Below, piece by piece: positions 1 to 12,030 of a DNA stretch of 64,000 bases. This DNA is from Eublepharis macularius. Taxonomy: Eukaryota > Chordata > Lepidosauria > Squamata > Eublepharidae. Both the position numbers and the translations under genes were made by a program. Location: assembly GCF_028583425.1 (NCBI RefSeq), contig NC_072801.1, forward strand, positions 59,783,766 through 59,847,765. Direction: 5' to 3'. Every line of letters begins with the position of its first letter. Position 1 is the first letter of the stretch. The notes beneath the pieces are model-generated. The model had not been told where the DNA came from. It saw nothing but the letters and a program-made list of their open reading frames with translations, and ran no database searches.

Positions 1-593
1 GGCTCCATGGCAAGGGGCTCTATACATTTTAAACCCCCACACTTTAGCTGCTTGGCTGGGACTTCTCCACCAGGCAGCCCAGACAAACTGGTGGGGTTTA
101 AATGCCCCTTTCCCTGCCGCTGCACAAAGGCAGAGAAAAAGGCATTTAAACCCCATCTTCAGCTGCTTGGCGAGGACTTCAGTGCCAGGAAACCCAAGCA
201 AGCCTGTAGGGTTTAAATGCCCCTTTCCCTGCCGCTGCACAAAGGCAGAGAAAAAGGCATTTAAACCCCATCTTCAGCTGCTTGGCGAGGACTTCACTGC
301 CAGGCAACTCAAGCAAGCCTGTAGGGTTTAAATGCCCCTTTCTCTGCTGCTGCATACTAGCATGGAAAGGGGAATTTAAACCCCAGCTTCAGCTGCCTGG
401 CACGGACTTCCTCTCAACACAGGTGGGGTGAGCCAGGGAGGTTTAAATGCCCCTTTCCATGCTGCTTCAAAGAGGCATGGAAAGGAGCATTTAAGCCCCA
501 GCTTTTTCCCACTTGGTTTCCCGAAGCACATGATCATTTTGGAGAGGTGCTGGAACACCATTCCACCACGTTCTGGCTGGAAAAAAGCTCTGG
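1..593. repeat. Foldback tandem repeat ending in a hAT-like terminus
   Basis: About four and a half units of 112-125 bp run in tandem. Each has the arms GTTTAAATGCCCCTTTCC and a near-inverse GGCATTTAAACCCC, so each unit can fold on itself. The block ends at 593 with GCTGGAAAAAAGCTCTG. That resembles the inverted end CAGGGCTTTTTTTC of the hAT-like MITEs at 50979 and 53054. From 594 on, the sequence matches intron 4 of unit C (about 41715). I infer the right part of a larger non-autonomous DNA transposon whose left end lies outside the window. The open frames here are repeat artefacts. Confidence 0.6.
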
Positions 594-1003
594 TTCAAAG
601 AAACTAAAGAAATCACAGTATGCTATTGTTACAAATTATTTATATAAAGCTCTTGGAATTCCCTTCCCTGAGACCCTATGTCTCCCACACTAACCCTTTC
701 TAAAGAAAATAGTAACTTTTAAAGAATACGTACGTTGAGGACTTTGCACTTCCAGGATGTAGTGAGAGCCATTAGTTCAATTGGAGGATTAGACTGATTC
801 ATGGATGATGGGCCCATCAATGCCAATTAGCCATGATGATGAAATGAAACCTCCATATTTCTTTTTTAAAGTATTACTTTCCAAACAAACATGAAAACCA
901 TCAGCATATTCTGGGGCTGGAGATCTGTTCTCTTGCTCTTTGTGGATCTTGCCTCTGTGAAACTCATTTCCCTTTTATATCTACTTGCTCCTCTTTCAAA
1001 AAG

Positions 1004-1092
1004 TTGATTCTACACCGATAGAGAACGTGACTGCTGAAGACTTCCGCAACCTCATGGAAACCAATGTTGTGAGCTGTTTGCTAACATCAAAG
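1004..1092 (+). CDS. HSD17B14: Unit A exon 5
   Basis: 89 nt, phase 1 in and phase 0 out. It encodes the helix with EDFRNLMETN and ends at LLTSK. The donor is AAG/gtgaat. The acceptor reads tttcaaaaag, with a weaker pyrimidine run than unit C's ttttgcaaacag. Confidence 0.82.
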
Positions 1093-4000
1093 GTGAATGA
1101 TTCTAATCTACAACCACTTTCCTCCTTCCCTGGAAGCAGGTGGCTTACCCTGGGGGCATATATGTTTAAAAAGTCAAATAGAGAAAATGCTGGAGTGGTA
1201 TCCATTTAAGAAGTACCATGGTTTACCTGCATATGTCAGGCCTCTGGTGCCTAGATCAGAGGAAGGGCCATGACTCTACGACTGAAGATCTGCTTTGCAC
1301 CCTAAGCATTCACCTTTACCATCTCCAGTTGCAAGAATTTCCACTAGATGTGCTGGAAAGGGTCTCTGCCAATCAGCAGTTCTAAAGTAAGAGGGTTAAT
1401 GTTCTGACTCCAATATATGGCGTGTTTCCAAGTTTCTCTTCTGAGATCAGGCATATTGTTTCTCCTTATATTTTGTGTACAGTACGCACTGCCCTACTTA
1501 CGGGAAACAAGAGGAAACATCATCAACATTGGCAGTCTTGCTGGTGTTATCGGGGCAAAGAACTGTTTGGCGTATGCTCCAAGCAAGGTAATCCTGAGAC
1601 AAGAACGGAATCAATTGCAAAAGTGTTTGAAAACTTTTGCTGCTGTGCCTTTAAAAGCAGTTTGATTGTTAGATGGAGGTTTTCTCAGTGTGGAGGAAGA
1701 CACTATTACAGGCTTTGAAAAGCTCCACCGGCTGATTCTTGCAAATTAAGTTGCTATTAAAGTTATCAGAGGAGGCCAAGCTGGTATTTCTCAAGTCGGT
1801 GGGCAATTCTGATACATGAGGCTAAACCCAGTCTGTAAACAGTCAAGGTTTTATGGAATGTAGGTTGGCCTCGTTTTCATTAACAGACTTAGAAAAGCTC
1901 AATGAAACCTCAAAAGTGAAAACAATCTATGTCTTTTAACTTACTATTTTTCCCCAGGGAGGGTTGCCAACCAGCTTAAGAAAAAAACTTACTATCCCTT
2001 TAACAGAGGCTTAATTGACATGAAATTTACAAGGTGATATCATTTACTTCCCAACTATGAAAAGTTTGGCCTTGAATTATGTCTGCTCCCCCTCCCCCCC
2101 TACACTATTTAACATTCCACAATGGAACAGATCTTTGTAGGGTGGTGATGAAAGGGGCTGAAAGTCAGTGTGACGGATGACGAGGTCTGCCCTGCACCAT
2201 GTATTGTGTCCTCACTAGAGTTGCCAATAGGCCTTGAAAAAAGTGTCCTATGCCAAGAGAAGATTTGTTACCATTTGGATTGAAGACATTATCACAAGAA
2301 ACTTCTTTATGCTCATCAGACTGTAGTCAAAGGCCTAAAAGAAGGCCGAGCCATTCCTGACCAGTTGGCAACCTTACTTGTGTCTTTATCTTGCAGGGTG
2401 CTGTGATCGCAATGACCAAAGCCCTGGCCATAGATGAGAGCAAATGCGGAGTGCGAGTCAACTGGTAAAACTTACTCTCCATACAAAATCCCCTCAGTGC
2501 ACACTGCGATGTGCAAAGGAACGTTAGGAAAGAAAGGGTGGTCTTCCAAATCCCAATGCCAGAAGCTTAAGACCAGGGTTTTTTTGCTAAAACAGAAAAA
2601 AGAAAGAATAGGAGAAAATAAGGAATAGTATGGGGAACTGGCATTCTCAGAGGGTAATATCTGAACAATTGGGCTGGGATCACTTTCTAGAGGAGGTATA
2701 AATAGTAGAAAGTTCCCACATTTCTTTTTCCAATATTGTTCTTTATGAGAAGAGAGACACTAGGAATAGATTCGACAAAACATATGATAACTTCTAGGAT
2801 TACAATTTAAGAAATTAATCCCATTATTTTCAAACCCAGTGGAATAACCTGGTTTTCCTTAAAACTGTGCATCTTAAGTATCTTTAAAGATAAATGTTCA
2901 TATCAGTCTGTGAGATATCACAAAAGCACCAAAACTACTGCACCGATAGAAAGAGAAGGTGGGAGGTGTCAACTTCTTAAGAGGGCCTCTCCAAGGTGTG
3001 TAGAAAAGTAGAGTTTTGTAAATCAGCTCAAAGAAAAATAAGAGATGGGGGCAGGGGGAATTCCAGGGGAGCAGGGTTCCAGCTACAATGACAGCCAAAT
3101 CTGCTCCTTGAGGATCATAACATAAAAAGCAGCAGAAAGACACAGCCAAACTACATGAGATGCCCAGCACGTGTTCTTCATGTGTTGGATTCCTGCAAGT
3201 TAATCTGGGAAGTGTAGTCGATCCCTGCCCCTGAGCTCCCAGTAGGAAATCCAAGCAGAACAGGTTTTTGAAAGAGAGAGAGAGAGTCTCTTGCAAAAAT
3301 CTGCTCCATTTGGATTTTCCTCGAGGAGTTCAGAGGCAGGCATGGGGGTATGTCAGAGCAGGAGGGCCAGAAGGACAGGAAAGAAAGGATCAGTGAGAGG
3401 AGCCCAAAGAGAGACAAGCCCGAAGCTGACAGGCAGCTAGCAACAGCAGAAGTAGCCACTGAGGCTGCCGCGGCTACTCAACTCAAACATCCCTTCCCAC
3501 AGAGCTCTGAGCTCGGGTGTCTCAAGTCTGCTTCCTCTCTCTTAGACTGCCAGGGAGGGCTGCTCACTCTATCTGCACCCTCGAGAGACCCACACTGGGC
3601 TGGGGACCGAAGGCAGCTGTGAGTATAAAAGGAAGAGTGGCACAGGAGATGGGGGGAGCCGCTTCTCTGTCAGCCAGACCCACCTGAAGGAGGGCCGACG
3701 AGGCTGTCAACCAGTAGCGCCATCTACATTCACACGCACCTCACAGGCCTTCTCCAAAAGGCAGGAGGCTTCAGCTTACTAGTGCAACTTCACCTTTCCT
3801 TGCCCACGCTTCTGAGAGTGCAGGGCTGGGGAGATGCCACAGCAAGAGAAGGAGGCCGGCAAAGGCAAAGGGGGAGACGACTCCAGCATCCAGCAACTCA
3901 ACCATCTCACATCTAGGGGAAGGAGACTTCAGCCCCTCAAGCTCAGAGCTCTGTGGGAAGGGATGGTTGAGTCCAGCAGCTGCAGTAATGGTGGTTTTGT

Positions 4001-6011
4001 AACTTCTCTTTACATGGGTTCTATGGGGCTTAGAAAGCAACTTTCACAAAATTTTAAGACACAATTTTTCTTCTTTTAAACTTTTTAACAATTAATAAAA
4101 TACAACTTTAACAAAAAATTAACTTTTAAGTACAACCATACAAAAAAACTCCAAGTCAACAATGTCCTTGAAAAGTCATCCAAGAAGTGATGATGTGTCC
4201 TCTCTCATCCATTTGAAGCAGCTGTACCCCCGCTTCAGGCTTCTGGTTGGGAATTATAGCCCTGCAAAAATAATACAACCCCAGTAACACCAGCTATACA
4301 CAATACACAAACACCACTTAAATCATATTTTACATACAATATTTGATTACCTTATTCAAGGTGATAAGAGCTTATAATTTATTAAGCTCCCCTGCAAACA
4401 ACCTCCTCCTCAGCAGCCTGCTGACTCCACCCCACTGGGCTAAACCAATTAACCTCACAAGGGTTACAGTGGCAGCTTCGGCAGCTTCTTCTACACCTGC
4501 TGTCTGTCAGCTTCAGGCTTGGCTCTCTTTGGGCTCCCCTCGCTGACTAATTTCCTCCAGTCCTTGGCTCTCAGTTAAAGGAGAAAAAGGGGTGGGTGGA
4601 CAAATGAACCTGCCTTGAGCGTATAGAATCCCAGAGGAGGAGATTTGGTGAAGCAGATAACAGCCATCTAGTGATTCTTTGCATGACCATAGCATGGTCT
4701 ATCTGTACCTTTTTGAAAACTGAGTCAAGTTATTGCTACTGCTTAATCTTGTGCCATCACCAAAGGACTTGTTCATTCCGCATGGCCTGAGGTTGCAGAG
4801 GCTGTGTTACATTCTGTATTTTACAGGGATGTATGAAGGAATAATCATGTATAGGATTGTAGGGTAAAACAATTCACATAGAATGTTCAACTGTAAGGTG
4901 GAAGTACATGTCTTTCTAGAACTATTGAAGACACTTGTTCAAAACTCCTTCATTTGGGAATATGTTTCTTGATATTACATGATACCCTTGCCCTTTTTTT
5001 TAATTCTGAAGCATTTTGAATTCTAGCGTCTCACCAGGTAATATCTGGTCTCCTTTGTGGGAAAAGTATGTAAGTCTGACACCGGATCCACAGGCGGTAA
5101 TCCAGGCAGCCCAAAAGCAGCAGGCAAGTATGTTCTGGGAAAACAGGAAGTGTTAGTGCTGCCCATGTGGTTCTGCAATACTTAGGGTGGGGCCTGAATT
5201 TCTCCCTGAATGACAGCTATAGGGATCAGTGCCCAGGAGAATATTCCGCAAGCATGCAGCTCTGCATGTTCGGGGAAGCAGAAGTCCTAGAGTGGCTGGC
5301 TAAAGAGGGTGGATGCTCTTGGACTTCTGTTGGTTGTATGGAAGAAGCTTCCTGGCTGAGCTCCCTCCCCCGGCACTGTCTCCTGATCTGCCAAACTGGC
5401 AATCCTCACTCTATCATGACCTCTACCTGGATGGCCCAGACTTAGCCAATCTTAAAAGCTAAGCTGGAACAGCTCTGTTTTGAACTATGATGGGAAATTA
5501 TCAAGTAAATCTAGAGTTTCTGCCCAGAGGCATGCAATAGCATACCCCTCTGAACATCTCCTTCCTTGAAAACCCTACAAGATCACCATAAGTCAAGTGT
5601 GACTTGATAGAAAAAAATGATGTACCACATATAATATGGTAATAATAAGTAGGGTTGTGAACAGACATGTAGAAAAAAATTGAAAGTCAGAATTCGGCAC
5701 CAAGGAAAGGTGAATTCTCCTCCTAATTAATCCCGCCCTGCCGAGATTCAGCTCATGGTCTAATCTCACATGAGTGTAGAATTTAACCTTTCTCTTCTTT
5801 TGCACACTTATAGCTTATGGGACGTTATGGGACCCCGAAAGAGGTGGCCTTGGGCGTCCTGTACCTGGCTGCTGAGGGAACTTTCTGTACTGGTTTCGAC
5901 CTCGTGATCAGTGGAGGAGCGGAAGTTGGCTTTGGGACAAAGAGCGAGGTGGATCCTCAGCCTGGCCCAAGTGTGAAAGGCATCTCCAAGGACTCCTCTA
6001 GGAAGAAATAG
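1004..6011 (+). CDS. HSD17B14: HSD17B14-like SDR, unit A (exons 5-9, 5' part outside window)
   Basis: Five exons at 1004-1092, 1483-1587, 2397-2464, 5027-5123 and 5814-6011 match the C-terminal two thirds of 17-beta-hydroxysteroid dehydrogenase 14. That cytosolic short-chain dehydrogenase is known to oxidise 17-beta-hydroxysteroids with a nicotinamide cofactor. Visible hallmarks are INIGSLAG with the catalytic Ser, YAPSK (Tyr-x3-Lys), GAVIAMTKALAIDES, CVSPGNIW, and FCTGFDLVISGGAEVGFG near the end. All exon phases match unit C and no stop is seen. Exons 1-4 would lie left of the window behind the repeat block at 1-593; whether they exist cannot be seen. HSD17B14 is preferred over other DHRS members because of the GNIWSPLWEK and FCTG segments. 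Confidence 0.88.
1483..1587 (+). CDS. HSD17B14: Unit A exon 6 (catalytic Ser/Tyr/Lys)
   Basis: 105 nt, phase 0 at both ends, acceptor gtgtacag, donor AAG/gtaatc. It opens with YALPYLRETRGN and holds GSLAG (catalytic Ser) and YAPSK (catalytic Tyr and Lys), so the SDR triad is present in unit A. Confidence 0.86.
2397..2464 (+). CDS. HSD17B14: Unit A exon 7
   Basis: 68 nt, phase 0 in and phase 2 out, acceptor ttgcag, donor ACTG/gtaaaa. It encodes GAVIAMTKALAIDES followed by GVRVN. The split codon TG/C restores the family's Cys before SPGN. Confidence 0.86.
3136..4560. repeat. Unit-A-specific 1.4-kb insertion with foldback core
   Basis: Intron 7 of A carries about 1.4 kb absent from units B and C at the same place. 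The homologous flanks are AAAAAGCAGC near 3124 and CAGTTAAAGG near 4571. Inside, a segment near 3478-3535 containing CCCTTCCCACAGAGCTCTGA reappears in reverse complement near 3905-3975, making a long foldback with a roughly 380-bp loop. I see no coding domain and no family name can be given. Exact ends are approximate. Confidence 0.5.
5027..5123 (+). CDS. HSD17B14: Unit A exon 8, GC donor
   Basis: 97 nt, phase 2 in and phase 0 out. It encodes SPGNIWSPLWEKY and ends AAQKQQ. The donor is CAG/gcaagt, a GC-AG intron; the same GC donor is seen in units B and C. Confidence 0.84.
5421..5618 (+). repeat. 5S rRNA-derived SINE with BovB-like tail (unit A intron 8)
   Basis: AGCTAAGCTGG and ACTATGATGGGAAAT correspond to the 5S rRNA internal promoter words AGCTAAGCAGGG and ACTTGGATGGGAGAC. 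The 3' part reads CCCTACAAGATCACCATAAG, then GTGACTTGATAG and an A-run, like the tail of RTE/BovB elements. The same copy sits before exon 9 in units B and C, and its tail survives in D. Confidence 0.75.
5814..6011 (+). CDS. HSD17B14: Unit A exon 9 with stop
   Basis: 198 nt including TAG. The acceptor is cacttatag. It encodes GRYGTPKEVALGV, FCTGFDLV and SGGAEVGFG plus a polar tail ending SRKK. The tail is slightly longer than that of human HSD17B14. Confidence 0.87.
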   Translation, partial: LMGRYGTPKEVALGVLYLAAEGTFCTGFDLVISGGAEVGFGTKSEVDPQPGPSVKGISKDSSRKK

Positions 6012-6315
6012 AGCTGCAAACTGGGTGGGAATAAGAGCTAAGAGTCCAGCTGTCTAGGACTAGGAAGGTTGAGAATGAAAGATGGCAGCCCCATCTTGGA
6101 TTCAGCTCCACCTGGCCCAGGCTCTGATACTGTAAGCAGGAGCTCAGTTGTGGAATGTCCCTTTTCTAATTCGGCTTTAGTTTGTCAGATGCATGCACCC
6201 AAGGACAACGGGACCATGTAATTGCTGAACTTCATTAAATGCTTCCTCTTGATGTTTTCTGCTGAATTCCTTTGACCATCAACTGTGCTTGTTCTTATCC
6301 CAAATCTCATTATTC

Positions 6316-6321
6316 AATAAA
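6316..6321 (+). terminator. Unit A polyadenylation signal
   Basis: AATAAA lies 305 bases past the stop in a 3' UTR shared with units C (46335) and D (59052). The flanking words cattattc and gacgtgg are also shared, which supports it as the genuine signal. Confidence 0.7.
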
Positions 6322-6609
6322 GACGTGGTTCAAACAAAACAAGTGCCATAAATATGCTGTTGCTGTCTGGTTTTGATGCATGAACATGAGTTTTCATCAG
6401 GACCTCCCTCCCTAGTTGAGCTGAGTTTGGTTCCCCTCTCGTTTCTTTCCCTCACCTCCAAGCTCTCTGCCTGCATTAGTTTATTTCTCCCCTTTCAATA
6501 CCTTTCAGATTGTTTAAGGGTGAATTGTGCTTCCTTGCTGGTGAAGGAACAGCAGTTTTGCAATCCTTCAAAAGCAGTGCTTCTGACCAGAGCTGTGATG
6601 GATTTCCTC

Positions 6610-7569
6610 TTCCTGGGATGTATGTGTATGTCATGTGCTCTCAAAGTTGCTTCAACCTTATGGCAACTATATGAATGAAAGACCTCCAAAACATCCCATC
6701 ATTAACAGATAGGGTTGCCAGGCCCCCTCGATCTCCCAGTGGGAGATTGGGGCCTGGCACTTACCATGTGCTCCTGCAAGCATGATGACATCACTGCTGG
6801 GAAGTGATGTCACCACGCAGCCCGTTTGGGTGTGGATCGGGCCCGTCGTGGTCCCCTGTGGAGCACAGGAGTGGTCCTGCGCTCCGCAGGGGCCCACAAC
6901 GGGCCTGATCCACACCCAAACAGGCCCGATCCACACCCATTTTGGCACGGATCAGGCCCGTTTGGGCATGGATTGGGACTGTTGTGGGCCCCTGTGAAGC
7001 GCAGGAATGCTCCCGTGCTCCACAGGGGCCCCAATCCAGGCCAAAACAGGCCTGATCCTGATGGTGGCTGTGCGTGAGGGTGCGCAGCACCGCAGGGAGG
7101 CGCGCATGGAAGGTGAGCGCCCCCCGCTGGCCTGGTAGGTAGGGGCGAGGGTGGGAGGGTGGGGCAGGGGATCCCCCACCCCCACTGGGGGTCTGGCAGC
7201 CCTATTAACAGACTTACTCAGATTTTGCAAACTGGAGGACATGGCTTCCTTTCTTGAGTTAAGCCATTTCATTTGGGGTCTTCCTCTTTTCCTACCATCT
7301 TCAACTTTTCCTAGTGCTATTGATTTTTCCAGAGAGTCTTGTCTTCTCATGATGTGACCAAAGTACAATAACCTCAGTTTTGTCATTTCAGCTTCTAGGG
7401 GAAATTCAGGCTTGATTTGATCTAGTACCCACTTATTTGTCTTTTTGGCTGTCTGTGGAATCTGCAAAACTTGCCTCCGGCACCACATTTCAGATGAATC
7501 AACTTCCTTCTTGTCAGCTTTCTTCATTAACCAACTTTCACATCCATTCATACTAAAGGGGAACACCAC
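6610..7569 (-). mobile_element. RTE/BovB LINE 3' fragment
   Basis: On the minus strand, 7569-7205 encodes the C-terminal end of a BovB-type ORF. Visible words are CESWLMKKADKKEVDS, ILQ/LQIPQTAKKTNKWVLDQI, KLRLLYFGHIMRRQDSLEK and GKVEDGRKRGRPQMKW. The stretch 6700-6610 continues into the typical tail (GTTGCCATAAGGTTGAAGC, then GCACATGACA). It is interrupted by the hAT-like element at 6710-7204. Related BovB remnants lie 3' of units B and C, so the insertion predates the array. Confidence 0.85.
6710..7204. mobile_element. Non-autonomous hAT-like element, 8-bp TSD
   Basis: The ends TAGGGTTGCCAG and CTGGCAGCCCTA are inverse copies with one mismatch. They are flanked by the 8-bp direct repeat TTAACAGA (6702-6709 and 7205-7212). 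The 495-bp inside is GC-rich with repeated words such as GGATCAGGCCCGTTTGGGCA in both directions. It splits the BovB fragment. No transposase is encoded; frames here are repeat artefacts. Confidence 0.8.
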
Positions 7570-10088
7570 AGTGTGGATTATTTTGACCTTGGTCCCCAGA
7601 GAGACATCCTGGGATGCTACAAAGCAGTTCAGCTGTGGAACCGAGGATGAAAATGGAATCCAACTTTTTCAAATGCCAGCCTCAAAATATGTATTGTCTG
7701 AATTTCCGGGGAAGAACTTAGACACTTTGAAAGATTTCTGCAGAAAGCCAACAGAACGTCTAGGTTCCTAAAACATGGTTACGTGTTCCTCAAAACAGCT
7801 CTCATTCCCTCCTGCTGGTCTCCCCACCTTTGTGAACTTAGCAGCTGAAGTCCTCAGTCTGTTTAAATCCCTCAAAAGGGATGGAGCACAAAAATGAATT
7901 TTAAAAACAGTTCACTACAATTAGAACTTATTTTGATGATTTAGCAAAGCATATGAGAAGAGTGACAATAGCAAGGTAGTCTCAGAAGGGGAGGCATGGA
8001 AAAATCTGTCAAGAATGCAGAGAAAATGAAAATTCGTTTTCAAAAAAGAGGGAGCTTAAAAAGTTTGCAAACACAGGAAGGCTGGTAAATGCCCATTATG
8101 AAATGCCAATCCCTATATTTTAGGGAGGGGAATAACATGAAACACATATCGGGATGGGTTAGCCTACAAATGAAGAGATGGCAGAAGAAGCCTGTGACAT
8201 GACACTGCAATTATTACCGTTCCATAATTAGACTATCAATTCTCTCTTCTTCAAATTCAAGAACGTCCAAGTTTATCAACATATTTCTCTAATGCCATAA
8301 AGCAGCAATGCCAAACCTTTTCAAGCATAAGACCTCTTCTTAACCTCAACAAATTTCCAAGACCTCCCAGGTGGCAGTAGCATACAATTCTGTTACTATA
8401 TCAACGGATCGAGAAAATCAGTGACAAAAAGATGAAAATGACCGTTCCTAGTGCACGTTTGGATTTGCCAACCCCTTGCAACAACTCCATAGCTCCTCAG
8501 GTGTCTTCAACCCCCCAGATCAGAACCACTGCCTTAAAAAGAGAAAGCCCTGTCAGACATTCCATCCGCAGGTGTATCTCTTTTCATTTAAAAGGGCCGT
8601 TTTTAAAAAAGGACTCCGCTGATGTGATTCACACCTTTAAAGAAGGCTTCAGAATGGTGATAGTCATCCTCCTGCTGTGTTTTCTAGCGCCCACAACCTT
8701 TGCCCCCAAACAAGGAATCAGTCCTTGTTTTATTTCCTCTCATTGGAACAGGAGAGGCCTCAGGACACTGAGACAACACTCACAACCTCATTTGCGCAAC
8801 GGGGCTGAGGTCCTGGACAGGGTGGGCCTTGGGAGCTCCAGGCAAGGGCAACGCAGACCTGTGGCAGGAATCACACAATTGCATGTTCAGTATAGGCTTT
8901 CCTGCCCCCTCTCCAACAGTCCACTGGGGAAAAGTTACGGTTGCCCACTACCTAGAGAGATGGAAAACGGCAGGATTAACTGGGTGTTATTTATCTTCAT
9001 GCAACAAAAACCGTTAGCTGCTTTCCCCTACACATTAAGGCTCTATTAAAGGGTTAGGAAGTATTTGTCCAGGCTTGTTGGCAAACATAGAAGAAGAACC
9101 ATTGGCTTCCTCAAGACATCATCATCTGGTTGTCCTTCTTCCGGCTGCATTGGTGAAAGTGTGGAGAGGAAAGTATGGATTTCTTCACTCCTCACTTCAA
9201 CTGCTGGCAAGCTGTTTTTTTTAAAAATATTGGTTGTAGGTATATTGCTATAGCATTTGTTATGGATCGGGGGTACTGTTTTTACTCTTTGCTTCCTCCC
9301 TCCGGAAAAAAAAAAGGTTTCTGTGGTCTAACTACCACATTAAGGGTTACCACAGTGTACCTTGATCATCCCCTTTTTGAGATGGGCTTCTAGTGCCTGG
9401 AGAGGAAAGCACACCCCCTATGGCAGAAATACACCTAGAGAGTTCCGCCTACTGTCATCCATCTTAAAAGGCCTGTTGTGATCAGGCCTTTTATTATCAA
9501 ATCAGGGGAGGATCCACCGCTGTCCCTCTTCTCAGGTTTCAGAGGGGGACAAACCAAAGAGTTAGAAAGATAGAGAGCTCAGGGCACTTGTGTTTACTGT
9601 TTACTATTGTTTACTGCTCTTACTGTCCTTTAATATGCAGATTGCTATTCTCAGGACCTCCTCCTCCTGACTTCCTCCTTTTAACACCTTTTCTTCCTGG
9701 CTTTGTTCCAGGCAACACCTCTCTCCTTCTCCTCCCTCCATCTTGGCAGCATGGATGCAGGCCTTGCCCTGCCATCCATGTCCATCTTTAGACTAGATGG
9801 GTAGTTAGGCTCTCTCTCTCCTCCTTTCATATCAAAGTATGGAGTTCCTGCAATAAAGAAATCTTATTTCTTTTCTAAATATAAACCAAGTGTATGCTTT
9901 TGTTATTTTCACTCCTGCACACACACACACACACACACACACCAGCCAGCCAGCCAGCCAGCCAGCCAGCAGAACAAGTTCACAACCACTTATAATCATG
10001 CTTCCTATGCCAAACAATAGACTAATGGCCCAAACATGCTCTTTAATTAGGTTCCTGGGGCCTACATAATGATTTATTTATCAACTTT
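7570..10088. other. Upstream flank of unit B, no gene
   Basis: Non-coding sequence that aligns by eye to the 5' flanks of units C (about 36.8-37.7 kb) and D (46.6-48.3 kb). Shared words include CCTAGACCTCCCA-like text near 8360 and GATTTGCCAAC near 8463. The open frame at 8432-9049 lies in this shared flank and is not conserved as protein in the sister copies, so I do not call it a gene. Confidence 0.6.
9917..9970 (+). repeat. Compound microsatellite (CA)n-(CAGC)n
   Basis: About twelve CA units are followed by about seven CAGC units. Unit D lacks this tract in the matching flank. Confidence 0.9.
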
Positions 10089-12030
10089 TTCATAATCAAG
10101 CTCTGCGTTAGCCTGGAGGGCCAGGACCTTTGAAATGCTATTTGAACTGGAACTGCAAGCGCTCCGGGTGCAGCTTCATGAAAACAAATCCAAGAGAGAT
10201 CACGAGCCAGCTCGATAAGACAGGCAGACTGGGGAGGGGAGGGGCTGGTCAGCTCAATGCTCCTCTTCCCAGTACTGGTAAGGTGAACTTTAAGTGACTA
10301 CTTTGATTTTCGGACCAGGAAGATGGGGAATTGGTTTGTTGTCATTTGAAAGGGCTTGCACTGAGCAAAACTTCCTGTCTAAAAAATTCTTAAGGGTGCT
10401 GAGACCTCAACTGAGTGGGAGATTGCTTGACCTCCGAGCATAGGAAGATCTTGTTCAACTTGAAACTATAATCAGTTCACAAAGAAAGCTGCTGTGTGCT
10501 TTGGGCTGTCCCCTGAGCTGTGTAGGGAAACAGTCCACTAGAAGAAATGAGACCAAATCGAAGCTTGGAGATACTTTGTAGTTCACACAAGAGATCTCAA
10601 TGTTTGGCTGATGGCCAAACATTGCCAAAATCTGGACTCTATTGTCAGCCTGCTTGTATTGTATTACCCAAATAGGCATTCTCCTAATTAATTGGGGGAA
10701 TTAGCTTTAAAGAAGACAAGCAAGATCAGGTAACTAGGATTTTCCACCTACGTTCACAGGGAATATTCCATTATGGAACTCTCAAATAAGCCCTGCAAAC
10801 ATCCAAACTGCCTCCAAATCAATGGCTTAATGGCTGCCTCTGGAGATGGACAATGGAGTTGGGAGAGGCTTCCAAAGGCGGAGTATAGGCATTAATGGTA
10901 CTTGATGATTTATTGAGCACCAGATGGGAAAAGCTACTAGGTTTGCTGAATAGCTTTGGTGTTGCTTGATTAGGGGAAGCGAAGTTGATGTTGACAGAAT
11001 GATTCAGGAGCTTCCTTGATGCCTCATCATTTTAAGTTATGCACCTTCAGGGAGTAGAGGGGTGCCCCTCCCTCAGAGCCAGCCCCCTGCAAGGGGCCGG
11101 GCCCATGGATGCCTGAGGGGGTCAGGGCGCTGGGCATGCCAGTGAGCTCTGCCGCCACCTGCCACGGGCCAGGGGGTGTGGGCATGTACAGATGGGGGTG
11201 CAGCCCTTGATATTATACAGCTCCTGGACGCAGTGGGCCATGATCCTGGGGTGAAGTGGGGTTGGCCTTGGATGCTGCAGTCCCTCTGCCTCCTTCTATA
11301 GGATGGCGTGCTTTGGACAGATTGTATCCTGCCCCTACAAGCTTCCCCATCCAAACTCCCTGATTGGTGGGACAATATAATAAAGACTGGTTTCTGTGCA
11401 ATGGGTGTCTGTGTTTATTGCCTTGGGGTGGGGTGGGGCCTGGGCCTCTGTGTCTGCATGTTGGTGGCTGGCTCTGGCTAACCCTCCACCAAGGCACCAC
11501 TCGGTGACACAGAGCAGAACCACAAGTGACAAAAGGCACAGATTGGACACTTGTCTGCTTCCCTCAAGTTTTGATGGGAAATGTAGGCAGCTTGGCGGAA
11601 TGCTGGACAAGTGACAGTTGAAAAGTCCATTGGACAGCAGTCAGAGAGCGAAGCTGCGAGACCAGGATGCCTACATTTCCCATCAAAACTTGAGGGAAGC
11701 AGACAAGTGTCCAATCTGTGCCTTTTGTCACTTGTGGTTCTGCTCTGAGCCCTGCTGCCAGGAATGACTGCTGCCTGGTTCAGGGCTCCCTGGGTTCCTC
11801 GTGGCAGGGTCCCTGACCATCCCATGCCAACATCTCTGGATGCGGCCACCACGGTCTTGACACTGCATTGGGCAAATGGGGGAGTGGCTCCTCAGACCAC
11901 GCCTACCCCTCTCCTTCCTGATTGTGAGCTCTGCCCAACACACGGGCCGGGGTGGTCTGCCGGCATGGGCATGGTCTGCCTGTTGCTCTGGAGGCTGCCC
12001 AAGATCATGGGCTGCCCACTGGCTGCACCT
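10089..12030. repeat. 1942-bp direct repeat, first copy
   Basis: The stretch from TTCATAATCAAGCTCTGCG to GGCTGCACCT recurs at 12185-14126, offset 2096 bp, apparently base for base: every open frame inside is duplicated with the same translation. The left half (to about 11060) is homologous to the 5' flank of unit D (48.26-49.58 kb). The right half is not seen elsewhere and holds one 234-bp palindromic MITE (11512-11745). Confidence 0.92.
11512..11745. mobile_element. 234-bp palindromic MITE, copy 1
   Basis: Nearly perfect arms of about 78 bp begin GAGCAGAACCACAAGTGAC and end with its inverse. The asymmetric centre reads GGCAGCTTGGCGG on one side and AGACCAGGATGCC on the other. Flanking triplets do not match here, unlike the copies at 24711 and 49744. 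Confidence 0.85.

Noticed and set aside
8432-9049. 205-codon open frame on the + strand
   Set aside because: It lies in the 5' flank shared by the units, and the matching flanks of C and D do not keep the frame. No family resemblance.
9917-9970. CRISPR-like regular repeat
   Set aside because: Short-unit microsatellite in a vertebrate genome; no spacers.
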